Positions 10,401-23,700 of a stretch of DNA of 64,000 nucleotides are shown piece after piece. Numbering within the stretch: the stretch's first letter is position 1; each line of letters begins with the position of its first letter. This stretch comes from Ptiloglossa arizonensis (lineage: Eukaryota > Arthropoda > Insecta > Hymenoptera > Colletidae), in assembly GCF_051014685.1 (NCBI RefSeq), contig NW_027478789.1, forward strand, positions 62,001 through 126,000. Reading direction: 5' to 3'. The notes under the pieces are model-generated. The model saw nothing but the letters and a program-made list of their open reading frames with translations, was not told the DNA's origin and made no database searches. A program made the translations under genes and the position numbers.

Positions 10401-13400
10401 GCTCGTCACTAATAACCAGAACGGCCTAGGGGCAAAGTGCGCATACCGTTGTAATCGGGCGTGTTTCTACTTTCAGATGCAACAGAAATTTTGCGGATTG
10501 GTCGATCCGTTCGCGAGATGTGGCAGTTTGGAAGTAAGAAACGCTTGAGAAACTCAAAATTTTCGCAGTTCTGATGCTCGAAACGAATGACTAGAACGGC
10601 CTAGGGGAGAAGTACGCATACCGTTGTAATCGGGCGAGCTTCTACTTTCAGATGCAACAGAAATTATGCGGATTGGTCAATCCGTTCGCGAGATATGGCA
10701 GTTTGGAGGTCAGAAACGCTTGAGAAACTCAAAATTTTCGCAGTTCTGATGCTCGAAACGAATGACTAGAACCGCCTAGGGGAAAAGTGCGCATACCGTT
10801 GTAATCGGGCGAGTTCTACTTTCAGATGCAACAGAAATTTTGCGGATTGATCAATCCGTTCGCGAGATATGGCAGTTTGGAAGTAAGAAACGTTTGAGAA
10901 ACTCAAAATTTTCGCAGTTCTGATGTTCGTCACTAATAACCAGAACGTCCTAGGGGCCAAGTGCGCATACCGTTGTAATCGGGCGAGTTTCTACTTTCAG
11001 ATGCAACAGAAATTTTGCGGATTGGTCGATCCGTTCGCGAGATGTGGCAGTTTGGATGTAAGAAACGCTTGAGAAACTCAAAATTTTCGCAGTTCTGATG
11101 CTCGAAACGAATAACTAGAACGGCCTAGGGGAAAACTACACCAACCGTTGTAATCGGGCGAGTTTCTACTTTCAGATGCAACAGAAATTTTGCGGATTGG
11201 TCAATCCGTTCGCGAGATATGGCAGTTTGGAGGTAAGAAACGCTTGAGAAACTCAAAATTTTCGCAGTTCTGATGCTCGAAACGAATAACTAGAACCGCC
11301 TAGGGGAAAAGTGCGCCTACCGTTGTAATCGGGCGAGTTTCTACTTTCAGATGCAACAGAAATTTTGGGGATTGATCAATCCGTTCGCGAGATATGGCAG
11401 TTTGGAGATAAGAAACGCTTGAGAAACTCAAAATTTTCGCAGTTCTGATGCTCGAAACGAATGACTAGAACGGCCTAGGGGAGAAGTACGCATACCGTTG
11501 TAATCGGGCGAGTTTCTACTTTCAGATGCAACAGAAATTATGCGGATTGGTCAATCCGTTCGAGAGATATGGCAGTTTGGAGGTAAGAAACGCTTGAGAA
11601 ACTCAAAATTTTCGCAGTTCTGATGCTCGAAACAAATAACTGCCAAGGCCTAGGGGAAAACTACACATACTGTTGTAATCGGGCGCGTTTCTACTTTCAA
11701 ATGCAACAGAAATTATGCGGATTGGTCAATCCGTTCGCGAGATATGGCAGTTTGGAGGTAAGAAACGCTTGAGTAACTCAAAATTTTCGCAGTTCTGATG
11801 CTCGAAACGAATAACTGGAACGGCCTAGGGGAAAACTACACATACCGTTGTTATCGGGCGAGTTTCTACTTTCAGATGCAACAGAAATTTTGCGGATTGG
11901 TCAATCCGTTCGCGAGATGTGGCAGTTTTAAGGTAAGAAACGCTTGAGAAACTCAAAATTTTCGCAGTTCTGATGCTCGAAACGAATGACTAGAACGGCC
12001 AAGGGGAGAAGTACGCATACCGTTGTAATCGGGCGAGTTTCTACTTTCAGATGCAACAGAAATTTTGCGGATTGATCATTCCGTTCGCGAGATATGGCAG
12101 TTTGGATATAAGGAACGCTTTGGAAACTCAAAATTTTCGCAGTTCTGATGCTCGAAACGAATAACTGGAACGGTCTAGGGGAAAACTACACATACCGTTG
12201 TAATCGGGCGAGTTTCTACTTTCAGATGCAACAGAAATTTTGCGGATTGGTCAATCCGTACGCGAGATATGGCAGTTTGGAGGTAAGAAACGCTTGAGAA
12301 ACTCAAAATTTTCGCAGTTCTGATGCTCGACACGAATAACTAGAACGGCCTAGGGGAAAACTACACCTACCGTTGTAATCGGGCGAGTTTCTACTTTAAG
12401 ATGCAACAGAAATTTTGCGGATTGGTCAATCCGTTCGCGAGATATGGCAGTTTGGAGGTAAGAAACGCTTGAGAAACTCAAAATTTTCGCAGTTCTGATG
12501 CTCGAAACGAATAACTAGAACGGCCTAGCGGAAAACTACACCTACCGTTGTAATAGGGCGTGTTTCTACTTTCAGATGCAACAGAAATTTTGCAGATTGG
12601 TCGATCCGTTCGCGAGATATGGCAGTTTGGACGTAAGAAACGCTTGAGAAACTCAAAATTTTCGCAGTTCGGATGCTCGACACGAATAACTAGAACGGCC
12701 TAGGGGCAAAGTTCGCACACCGTTGTAATCGGGCGAGTTTCTACTTTCAGATGCAACAGAAATTTTGCCGATTGGTCGATCCGTTCGCGAGATGTGGCAG
12801 TTTGGAAGTAAGAAACGCTTGAGAAACTGAAAATTTTCGCAGTTCTGATGCTCGAAACGAATAACTAGAACGGCCTAGGGGCAAAGTTCGCACACCGTTG
12901 TAATCGGGCGAGTTTCTACTTTCAGATGCAACAGAAATTTTGCGGATTGGTCGATCCGTTCGCGAGATATGGCAGTTTGGACGTAAGAAACGCTTGAGAA
13001 ACTCAAAATTTTCGCAGTTCTGATGCTCGACACGAATAACTAGAACGGCCTAGGGGCAAAGTGCGCATACCGTTGTAATCGGGCGAGTTTCTACTTTCAA
13101 ATGCAACAGAAATTTTGCGGATTGGTCAATACGTTCGCGAGATATGGCAGTTTGGAGGTAAGAAACGCTTGAGAAACTCAAAATTTTCGCAGTTCTGATG
13201 CTCGAAACGAATAACTGGAACGGCCTAGGGGAATACTACACATACCGTTGTAATCGGGCGAGTCTCTACTTTCAGATGCAACAGAAATTTTGCGGATTGT
13301 TCAATCCGTTCGCGAGATATAACAGTTTGGAGGTAAGAAACGCTTGAGAAACTCAAAATTTTCGCAGTTCTGATGCTCGACACTAATAACCAGAACGGCC

Positions 13401-15660
13401 TAGGGGCAAAGTGCGCATACCGTTGTAATCGGGCGAGTTTCTACTTTCAGATGCAACAGAAATTTTGCGAATTTGTCGATCCGTTCGCGAGATGTGGCAG
13501 TTTGGAAGTAAGAAACGCTTGAGAAACTCAAAATTTTCGCAGTTCTGATGCTCGAAACGAATAACTAGAACGGCCTAGGGGACAACTACACCAACCGTTG
13601 TAATCGGGCGAGTTTCTACTTTCAGATGCAACAGAAATTTTGCGGATTGGTCAATCCGTTCGCGAGATATGGCAGTTTGGAGGTAAGAAACGCTTGAGAA
13701 ACTCAAAATTTTCGCAGTTCTGATGCTCGAAACGAATGACTTGAACGGCCTAGGGGAGAAGTACGCACACCATTGTAATCGGGCGAGTTTCTACTTTCAG
13801 ATGCAACAGAAATTATGCGGATTGGTCAATCCGTTCGAGAGATATGGCAGTTTGGAGGTAAGAAACGCTTGAGAAACTCAAAATTTTCGCAGTTCTGATG
13901 CTCGAAACGAATGACTAGAACGGCCTAGGGGAGAAGTACGCATACCGTTGTAATCGGGCGAGCTTCTACTTTCAGATGCAACAGAAATTATGCGGATTGG
14001 TCAATCCGTTCGCGAGATATGGCAGTTTGGAGGTCAGAAACGCTTGAGAAACTCAAAATTTTCGCAGTTCTGATGCTCGAAACGAATGACTAGAACCGCC
14101 TAGGGGAAAAGTGCGCATACCGTTGTAATCGGGCGAGTTCTACTTTCAGATGCAACAGAAATTTTGCGGATTGATCAATCCGTTCGCGAGATATGGCAGT
14201 TTGGAGATAAGAAACGTTTGAGAAACTCAAAATTTTCGCAGTTCTGATGCTCGAAACGAATAACTAGAACCGCCTAGGGGAAAAGTGCGCATACCGTTGT
14301 AATCGGGCGAGTTTCTACTTTCAAATGCAACAGAAATTTTGCGGATTGGTCAATACGTTCGCGAGATATGGCAGTTTGGAGGTAAGAAACGCTTGAGAAA
14401 CTCAAAATTTTCGCAGTTCTGATGCTCGAAACGAATAACTGGAACGGCCTAGGGGAAAACTACATATACCGTTGTAATCGGGCGAGTCTCTACTTTCAGA
14501 TGCAACAGAAATTTTGCGGATTGGTCAATCCGTTCGCGAGATATGGCAGTTTGGAAGTAAGAAACGCTTGAGAAACTCAAAATTTTCGCAGTTCTGATGT
14601 TCGTCACTAATAACCAGAACGGCCTAGGGGCCAAGTGCGCATACCGTTGTAATCGGGCGAGTTTCTACTTTCAGATGCAACAGAAATTTTGCGGATTGGT
14701 CGATCCGTTCGCGAGATGTGGCAGTTTGGATGTAAGAAACGCTTGAGAAACTCAAAATTTTCGCAGTTCTGATGCTCGAAACGAATAACTAGAACGGCCT
14801 AGGGGAAAACTACACCAACCGTTGTAATCGGGCGAGTTTCTACTTTCAGATGCAACAGAAATTTTGCGGATTGGTCAATCCGTTCGCGAGATATGGCAGT
14901 TTGGAGGTAAGAAACGCTTGAGAAACTCAAAATTTTCGCAGTTCTGATGCTCGAAACGAATAACTAGAACCGCCTAGGGGAAAAGTGCGCCTACCGTTGT
15001 AATCGGGCGAGTTTCTACTTTCAGATGCAACAGAAATTTTGGGGATTGATCAATCCGTTCGCGAGATATGGCAGTTTGGAGATAAGAAACGCTTGAGAAA
15101 CTCAAAATTTTCGCAGTTCTGATGCTCGAAACGAATGACTAGAACGGCCTAGGGGAGAAGTACGCATACCGTTGTAATCGGGCGAGTTTCTACTTTCAGA
15201 TGCAACAGAAATTATGCGGATTGGTCAATCCGTTCGAGAGATATGGCAGTTTGGAGGTAAGAAACGCTTGAGAAACTCCAAATTTTCGCAGTTCTGATGC
15301 TCGAAATGAATAACTGGAACGGCCTAGGGGAAAACTACACATACCGTTGTTATCGGGCGAGTTTCTACTTTCAGATGCAACAGAAATTTTGCGGATTGGT
15401 CAATCCGTTCGCGAGATGTGGCAGTTTTAAGGTAAGAAACGCTTGAGAAACTCAAAATTTTCGCAGTTCTGATGCTCGAAACGAATGACTAGAACGGCCA
15501 AGGGGAGAAGTACGCATACCGTTGTAATCGGGCGAGTTTCTACTTTCAGATGCAACAGAAATTTTGCGGATTGATCATTCCGTTCGCGAGATATGGCAGT
15601 TTGGATATAAGGAACGCTTTGGAAACTCAAAATTTTCGCAGTTCTGATGCTCGAAACGAA
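7403..15660 (+). repeat. Large repeat block B (about 47 monomers), longer copy of block A
   Basis: Block B matches block A from its first CCTAGCGG monomer (7441, matching 1144) to about 15660 (matching 7437). It contains an internal 8-monomer duplication, an extra GTGCGCCTACC monomer near 11290, and two extra monomers near 14.95-15.3 kb. Its right part (from about 11812) doubles as the first copy of the 20-monomer HOR, so the two levels of repeat overlap. Confidence 0.8.
7733..10585 (+). repeat. 8-monomer (1,400-bp) tandem duplication
   Basis: About 7733-9132 and 9133-10585 align at an offset of exactly 1,400 bp. Comparing them line by line, I found three differences in about 1,445 bp, near 8750/10150 (GATC versus GGTC), 8770/10170 (GATG versus GATA) and 8970/10370 (CGCC versus CGCT), about 99.8% identity. 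Private markers shared by both copies include AGATAGGGC, TGCGGATTTGTC and AATCGGTCGAG. A single, slightly more different copy lies at about 1.49-2.9 kb. Confidence 0.9.
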
Positions 15661-18600
15661 TAACTGGAACGGTCTAGGGGAAAACTACACATACCGTTGT
15701 AATCGGGCGAGTTTCTACTTTCAGATGCAACAGAAATTTTGCGGATTGGTCAATCCGTTCGCGAGATATGGCAGTTTGGATGTAAGAAACGCTTGAGAAA
15801 CTCAAAATTTTCGCAGTTCTGATGCTCGACACGAATAACTAGAACGGCCTAGGGGAAAACTACAGCTACCGTTGTAATCGGGCGAGTTTCTACTTTAAGA
15901 TGCAACAGAAATTTTGCGGATTGGTCAATCCGTTCGCGAGATATGGCAGTTTGGAGGTAAGAAACGCTTGAGAAACTCAAAATTTTCGCAGTTCTGATGC
16001 TCGAAACGAATAACTAGAACGGCCTAGCGGAAAACTACACCTACCGTTGTAATAGGGCGTGTTTCTACTTTCAGATGCAACAGAAATTTTGCAGATTGGT
16101 CGATCCGTTCGCGAGATATGGCAGTTTGGACGTAAGAAACGCTTGAGAAACTCAAAATTTTCGCAGTTCGGATGCTCGACACGAATAACTAGAACGGCCT
16201 AGGGGCAAAGTTCGCACACCGTTGTAATCGGGCGAGTTTCTACTTTCAGATGCAACAGAAATTTTGCCGATTGGTCGATCCGTTCGCGAGATGTGGCAGT
16301 TTGGAAGTAAGAAACGCTTGAGAAACTGAAAATTTTCGCAGTTCTGATGCTCGAAACGAATAACTAGAACGGCCTAGGGGCAAAGTTCGCACACCGTTGT
16401 AATCGGGCGAGTTTCTACTTTCAGATGCAACAGAAATTTTGCGGATTGGTCGATCCGTTCGCGAGATATGGCAGTTTGGACGTAAGAAACGCTTGAGAAA
16501 CTCAAAATTTTCGCAGTTCTGATGCTCGACACGAATAACTAGAACGGCCTAGGGGCAAAGTGCGCATACCGTTGTAATCGGGCGAGTTTCTACTTTCAAA
16601 TGCAACAGAAATTTTGCGGATTGGTCAATACGTTCGCGAGATATGGCAGTTTGGAGGTAAGAAACGCTTGAGAAACTCAAAATTTTCGCAGTTCTGATGC
16701 TCGAAACGAATAACTGGAACGGCCTAGGGGAATACTACACATACCGTTGTAATCGGGCGAGTCTCTACTTTCAGATGCAACAGAAATTTTGCGGATTGTT
16801 CAATCCGTTCGCGAGATATAACAGTTTGGAGGTAAGAAACGCTTGAGAAACTCAAAATTTTCGCAGTTCTGATGCTCGACACTAATAACCAGAACGGCCT
16901 AGGGGCAAAGTGCGCATACCGTTGTAATCGGGCGAGTTTCTACTTTCAGATGCAACAGAAATTTTGCGAATTTGTCGATCCGTTCGCGAGATGTGGCAGT
17001 TTGGAAGTAAGAAACGCTTGAGAAACTCAAAATTTTCGCAGTTCTGATGCTCGAAACGAATAACTAGAACGGCCTAGGGGACAACTACACCAACCGTTGT
17101 AATCGGGCGAGTTTCTACTTTCAGATGCAACAGAAATTTTGCGGATTGGTCAATCCGTTCGCGAGATATGGCAGTTTGGAGGTAAGAAACGCTTGAGAAA
17201 CTCAAAATTTTCGCAGTTCTGATGCTCGAAACGAATGACTTGAACGGCCTAGGGGAGAAGTACGCACACCATTGTAATCGGGCGAGTTTCTACTTTCAGA
17301 TGCAACAGAAATTATGCGGATTGGTCAATCCGTTCGAGAGATATGGCAGTTTGGAGGTAAGAAACGCTTGAGAAACTCAAAATTTTCGCAGTTCTGATGC
17401 TCGAAACGAATGACTAGAACGGCCTAGGGGAGAAGTACGCATACCGTTGTAATCGGGCGAGCTTCTACTTTCAGATGCAACAGAAATTATGCGGATTGGT
17501 CAATCCGTTCGCGAGATATGGCAGTTTGGAGGTCAGAAACGCTTGAGAAACTCAAAATTTTCGCAGTTCTGATGCTCGAAACGAATGACTAGAACCGCCT
17601 AGGGGAAAAGTGCGCATACCGTTGTAATCGGGCGAGTTCTACTTTCAGATGCAACAGAAATTTTGCGGATTGATCAATCCGTTCGCGAGATATGGCAGTT
17701 TGGAGATAAGAAACGTTTGAGAAACTCAAAATTTTCGCAGTTCTGATGCTCGAAACGAATAACTAGAACCGCCTAGGGGAAAAGTGCGCATACCGTTGTA
17801 ATCGGGCGAGTTTCTACTTTCAAATGCAACAGAAATTTTGCGGATTGGTCAATACGTTCGCGAGATATGGCAGTTTGGAGGTAAGAAACGCTTGAGAAAC
17901 TCAAAATTTTCGCAGTTCTGATGCTCGAAACGAATAACTGGAACGGCCTAGGGGAAAACTACATATACCGTTGTAATCGGGCGAGTCTCTACTTTCAGAT
18001 GCAACAGAAATTTTGCGGATTGGTCAATCCGTTCGCGAGATATGGCAGTTTGGAAGTAAGAAACGCTTGAGAAACTCAAAATTTTCGCAGTTCTGATGTT
18101 CGTCACTAATAACCAGAACGGCCTAGGGGCCAAGTGCGCATACCGTTGTAATCGGGCGAGTTTCTACTTTCAGATGCAACAGAAATTTTGCGGATTGGTC
18201 GATCCGTTCGCGAGATGTGGCAGTTTGGATGTAAGAAACGCTTGAGAAACTCAAAATTTTCGCAGTTCTGATGCTCGAAACGAATAACTAGAACGGCCTA
18301 GGGGAAAACTACACCAACCGTTGTAATCGGGCGAGTTTCTACTTTCAGATGCAACAGAAATTTTGCGGATTGGTCAATCCGTTCGCGAGATATGGCAGTT
18401 TGGAGGTAAGAAACACTTGAGAAACTCAAAATTTTCGCAGTTCTGATGCTCGAAACGAATAACTAGAACCGCCTAGGGGAAAAGTGCGCCTACCGTTGTA
18501 ATCGGGCGAGTTTCTACTTTCAGATGCAACAGAAATTTTGGGGATTGATCAATCCGTTCGCGAGATATGGCAGTTTGGAGATAAGAAACGCTTGAGAAAC

Positions 18601-20730
18601 TCAAAATTTTCGCAGTTCTGATGCTCGAAACGAATGACTAGAACGGCCTAGGGGAGAAGTACGCATACCGTTGTAATCGGGCGAGTTTCTACTTTCAGAT
18701 GCAACAGAAATTATGCGGATTGGTCAATCCGTTCGAGAGATATGGCAGTTTGGAGGTAAGAAACGCTTGAGAAACTCCAAATTTTCGCAGTTCTGATGCT
18801 CGAAATGAATAACTGGAACGGCCTAGGGGAAAACTACACATACCGTTGTTATCGGGCGAGTTTCTACTTTCAGATGCAACAGAAATTTTGCGGATTGGTC
18901 AATCCGTTCGCGAGATGTGGCAGTTTTAAGGTAAGAAACGCTTGAGAAACTCAAAATTTTCGCAGTTCTGATGCTCGAAACGAATGACTAGAACGGCCAA
19001 GGGGAGAAGTACGCATACCGTTGTAATCGGGCGAGTTTCTACTTTCAGATGCAACAGAAATTTTGCGGATTGATCATTCCGTTCGCGAGATATGGCAGTT
19101 TGGATATAAGGAACGCTTTGGAAACTCAAAATTTTCGCAGTTCTGATGCTCGAAACGAATAACTGGAACGGTCTAGGGGAAAACTACACATACCGTTGTA
19201 ATCGGGCGAGTTTCTACTTTCAGATGCAACAGAAATTTTGCGGATTGGTCAATCCGTTCGCGAGATATGGCAGTTTGGATGTAAGAAACGCTTGAGAAAC
19301 TCAAAATTTTCGCAGTTCTGATGCTCGACACGAATAACTAGAACGGCCTAGGGGAAAACTACAGCTACCGTTGTAATCGGGCGAGTTTCTACTTTAAGAT
19401 GCAACAGAAATTTTGCGGATTGGTCAATCCGTTCGCGAGATATGGCAGTTTGGAGGTAAGAAACGCTTGAGAAACTCAAAATTTTCGCAGTTCTGATGCT
19501 CGAAACGAATAACTAGAACGGCCTAGCGGAAAACTACACCTACCGTTGTAATAGGGCGTGTTTCTACTTTCAGATGCAACAGAAATTTTGCGGATTGGTC
19601 GATCCGTTCGCGAGATATGGCAGTTTGGACGTAAGAAACGCTTGAGAAACTCAAAATTTTCGCAGTTCTGATGCTCGACACGAATAACTAGAACGGCCTA
19701 GGGGCAAAGTTCGCACACCGTTGTAATCGGGCGAGTTTCTACTTTCAGATGCAACAGAAATTTTGCGGATTGGTCGATCCGTTCGCGAGATATGGCAGTT
19801 TGGACGTAAGAAACGCTTGAGAAATTCAAAATTTTCGCAGTTCTGATGCTCGACACGAATAACTAGAACGGCCTAGGGGCAAAGTGCGCATACCGTTGTA
19901 ATCGGGCGAGTTTCTACTTTCAAATGCAACAGAAATTTTGCGGATTGGTCAATACGTTCGCGAGATATGGCAGTTTGGAGGTAAGAAACGCTTGAGAAAC
20001 TCAAAATTTTCGCAGTTCTGATGCTCGAAACGAATAACTGGAACGGCCTAGGGGAATACTACACATACCGTTGTAATCGGGCGAGTCTCTACTTTCAGAT
20101 GCAACAGAAATTTTGCGGATTGTTCAATCCGTTCGCGAGATATAACAGTTTGGAGGTAAGAAACGCTTGAGAAACTCAAAATTTTCGCAGTTCTGATGCT
20201 CGACACTAATAACCAGAACGGCCTAGGGGCAAAGTGCGCATACCGTTGTAATCGGGCGAGTTTCTACTTTCAGATGCAACAGAAATTTTGCGAATTGGTC
20301 GATCCGTTCGCGAGATGTGGCAGTTTGGAAGTAAGAAACGCTTGAGAAACTCAAAATTTTCGCAGTTCTGATGCTCGAAACGAATAACTAGAACGGCCTA
20401 GGGGACAACTACACCAACCGTTGTAATCGGGCGAGTTTCTACTTTCAGATGCAACAGAAATTTTGCGGATTGGTCAATCCGTTCGCGAGATATGGCAGTT
20501 TGGAGGTAAGAAACGCTTGAGAAACTCAAAATTTTCGCAGTTCTGATGCTCGAAACGAATGACTTGAACGGCCTAGGGGAGAAGTACGCATACCATTGTA
20601 ATCGGGCGAGTTTCTACTTTCAGATGCAACAGAAATTATGCGGATTGGTCAATCCGTTCGAGAGATATGGCAGTTTGGAGGTAAGAAACGCTTGAGAAAC
20701 TCAAAATTTTCGCAGTTCTGATGCTCGAAA
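11812..20730 (+). repeat. 20-monomer HOR (3,499 bp), about 2.5 copies
   Basis: Copies run at about 11812-15310, 15311-18809 and 18810-20730 (partial). The offset is 3,499 bp, which is twenty monomers with one of 174 bp. Between the first two copies I noted only about four differences, near 12249, 12284, 12365 and 14916. The third copy has lost one monomer near 19.65 kb and, toward its right end, carries variants (GCGAATTGG, GCATACCATTG) matching an older 18-monomer relative at about 3.9-7.1 kb rather than the second copy. Marker variants are GTTTTAAGG, GATCATTCCG and GATATAACAG. Confidence 0.88.
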
Positions 20731-23700
20731 CGAACAACTAGAACGGCCTAGGGGAAAAGTGCGCATACCGTTGTAATCGGGCGAGTTTCTACTTTCAGAT
20801 GCAATAGAAATTTTGCGGATTGGTCAATCCGTTCGCGTGATGTGGCAGTTTTAAGGTAAGAAACGCTTGGGAAACTCAAAATTTTCGCAGTTCTGATGCT
20901 CGAAACTAATAACTAGAACGGCCAAGGGTAAAAGTACGCATACCGATGTAATCGGGCGGATTTCTACTTTCAGATGCAACAGAAATTATGCGGATTGGTC
21001 AATCCGTTCGCCAGATATGGCCGTTTGGATGTAAGAAACGCTTGAGAAACTCAAAATTTTCGCAGTTCTGATGCTCGAAACGAATAACTAGAACGGCCTA
21101 GGGGAAAAGTGCGCATACCGTTGTAATCGGGCGAGTTTCTACTTTCAAATGCAACAGAAATTTTGCGGATTGGTCAATCCGTTCGCGAGATATGGCAGTT
21201 TGGATGTAAGAAACGCTTGAGAAACTCAAAATTTTCGCAGTTCTGATGCTCGAAACGAATGACTAGAACGGCCTAGGGGCAAAGTACGCATACCGTTGTA
21301 ATCGGGCGAGTTTCTACTTTCAGATGCAACAGAAATTATGCGGATTGGTCAATCCGTTCGAGAGATATGGCAGTTTGGAGGTAAGAAACGCTTGAGAAAC
21401 TCAAAATTTTCGCAGTTCTGATGCTCGAAACGAATAACTGGAACGGCCTAGGGGAAAAGTACGCATACCGTTGTAATCGGGCGAGTTTCTACTTTCAGAT
21501 GCAACAGAAATTTTGCGGATTGATCAATCCGTTCGCGAGATATGGCAGTTTGGATATAAGGAACGCTTTAGAAACTCAAAATTTTCGCAGTTCTGATGCT
21601 CGAAACGAATAACTGGAACGGTCTAGGGGAAAACTACACATACCTTTGTAATCGGGCGAGTTTCTACTTTCAGATGCAACAGAAATTTTGCGGATTGGTC
21701 AATCCGTTCGCGAGATATGGCAGTTTGGAGGTCAGAAACGCTTGAGAAACTCAAAATTTTCGCAGTTCTGGTGCTCGAAACGAATGACTAGAACCGCCTA
21801 GGGGAAAAGTGCGCATACCGTTGTAATCGGGCGAGTTCTACTTTCAGATGCAACAGAAATTTTGCGGATTGATCAATCCGTTCGCGAGATATGGTATTTT
21901 GGAGGTAAGAAACGCTTGAGAAACTCAAAATTTTCGCAGTTCTGATGCTCGAAACGAATAACTGGAACGGCCTAGGGGAAAACTACACATACCGTTGTAA
22001 TCGGGCGAGTTTCTACTTTCAGATGCAACAGAAATTTTGCGGATTGGTCGATCCGTTCGCGAGATGTGGCAGTTTGGAATTAAGAAACGCTTGAGAAACT
22101 CAAAATTTTCGCAGTTCTGATGCTCGAAACGAATAACTAGAACGGCCTAGGGGAAAAGTGCGCATACCGTTGTAATCGGGCGAGTTTCTACTTTCAAATG
22201 CAACAAAAATTTTGCGGATTGGTCAATCCGTTCGCGAGATGTGGCAGTTTGGAATTAAGAAACGCTTGAGAAACTCAAAATTTTCGCAGTTCTGATGCTC
22301 GAAACGAATAACTAGAACGGCCTAGCGGAAAACTACACCTACCGTTGTAATAGGGCGTGTTTCTACTTTCAGATGCAACAGAAATTTTGCGGATTGGTCG
22401 ATCCGTTCGCGAGATATGGCAGTTTGGACGTAAGAAACGCTTGAGAAACTCAAAATTTTCGCAGTTCTGATGCTCGACACGAATAACTAGAAACGCCTAG
22501 GGGAAAAGTGCGCATACCGTTGTAATCGGGCAAGTTTCTACTTTCAAATGCAACAGAAATTTTGCGGGTTGGTCAATCCGTTCGCGAGATATGGTATTTT
22601 GGAGGTAAGAAACGCTTGAGAAACTCAAAATTTTCGCAGTTCTGATGCTCGAAACGAATAACTGGAACGGCCTAGGGGAAAACTACACATACCGTTGTAA
22701 TCGGGCGAGTTTCTACTTTCAGATGCAACAGAAATTTTGCGGATTGGTCGATCCGTTCGCGAGATGTGGCAGTTTGGAATTAAGAAACGCTTGAGAAACT
22801 CAAAATTTTCGCAGTTCTGATGCTCGAAACGAATCACTAGAACGGCCTAGGGGAAAAGTGCGCATACCGTTGTAATCGGGCGAGTTTCTACTTTCAAATG
22901 CAACAAAAATTTTGCGGATTGGTCAATCCGTTCGCGAGATGTGGCAGTTTGGAATTAAGAAACGCTTGAGAAACTCAAAATTTTCGCAGTTCTGATGCTC
23001 GAAACGAATAACTAGAACGGCCTAGCGGAAAATTACACCTACCGTTGTAATAGGGCGTGTTTCTACTTTCAGATGCAACAGAAATTTTGCGGATTGGCCG
23101 ATCCGTTCGCGAGATATGGCAGTTTGGACGTAAGAAACGCTTGAGAAACTCAAAATTTTCGCAGTTCTGATGCTCGACACGAATAACTAGAACGGCCTAG
23201 GGGCAAAGTTCGCACACCGTTGTAATCGGGCGTGTTTCTACTTTCAGATGCAACAGAAATTTTGCCGATTGGTCGATCCGTTCGCGAGATGTGGCAGTTT
23301 GGAAGTAAGAAACGCTTGAGAAACTGAAAATTTTCGCAGTTCTGATGCTCGAAACGAATAACTAGACCGGCCTAGGGGATATCTACACATACCGTTGTAA
23401 TCGGGCGAGTTTCTACTTTCAGATGCAACAGAAATTTTGCGGATTGGTCAATCCGTTCGCGAGATATGGCAGTTTGGAGGTCAGAAACGCTTGAGAAACT
23501 CAAAATTTTCGCAGTTCTGATGCTCGAAACGAATGACTAGAACCGCCTAGGGGAAAAGTGCGCATACCGTTGTAATCGGGCGAGTTCTACTTTCAGATGC
23601 AACAGAAATTTTGCGGATTGTTCAATCCGTTCGCGAGATATGGCAGTTTGGAGATAAGAAACGTTTGAGAAACTCAAAATTTTCGCAGATCTGATGCTCG

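Noticed and set aside
15427..15630. A 67-codon minus-strand frame found identically near 4056, 7204, 11928, 15427 and 18926
   Set aside because: Its perfect recurrence follows the HOR copies themselves, so it reflects DNA duplication rather than protein conservation. It ends wherever the next monomer brings a stop into frame.
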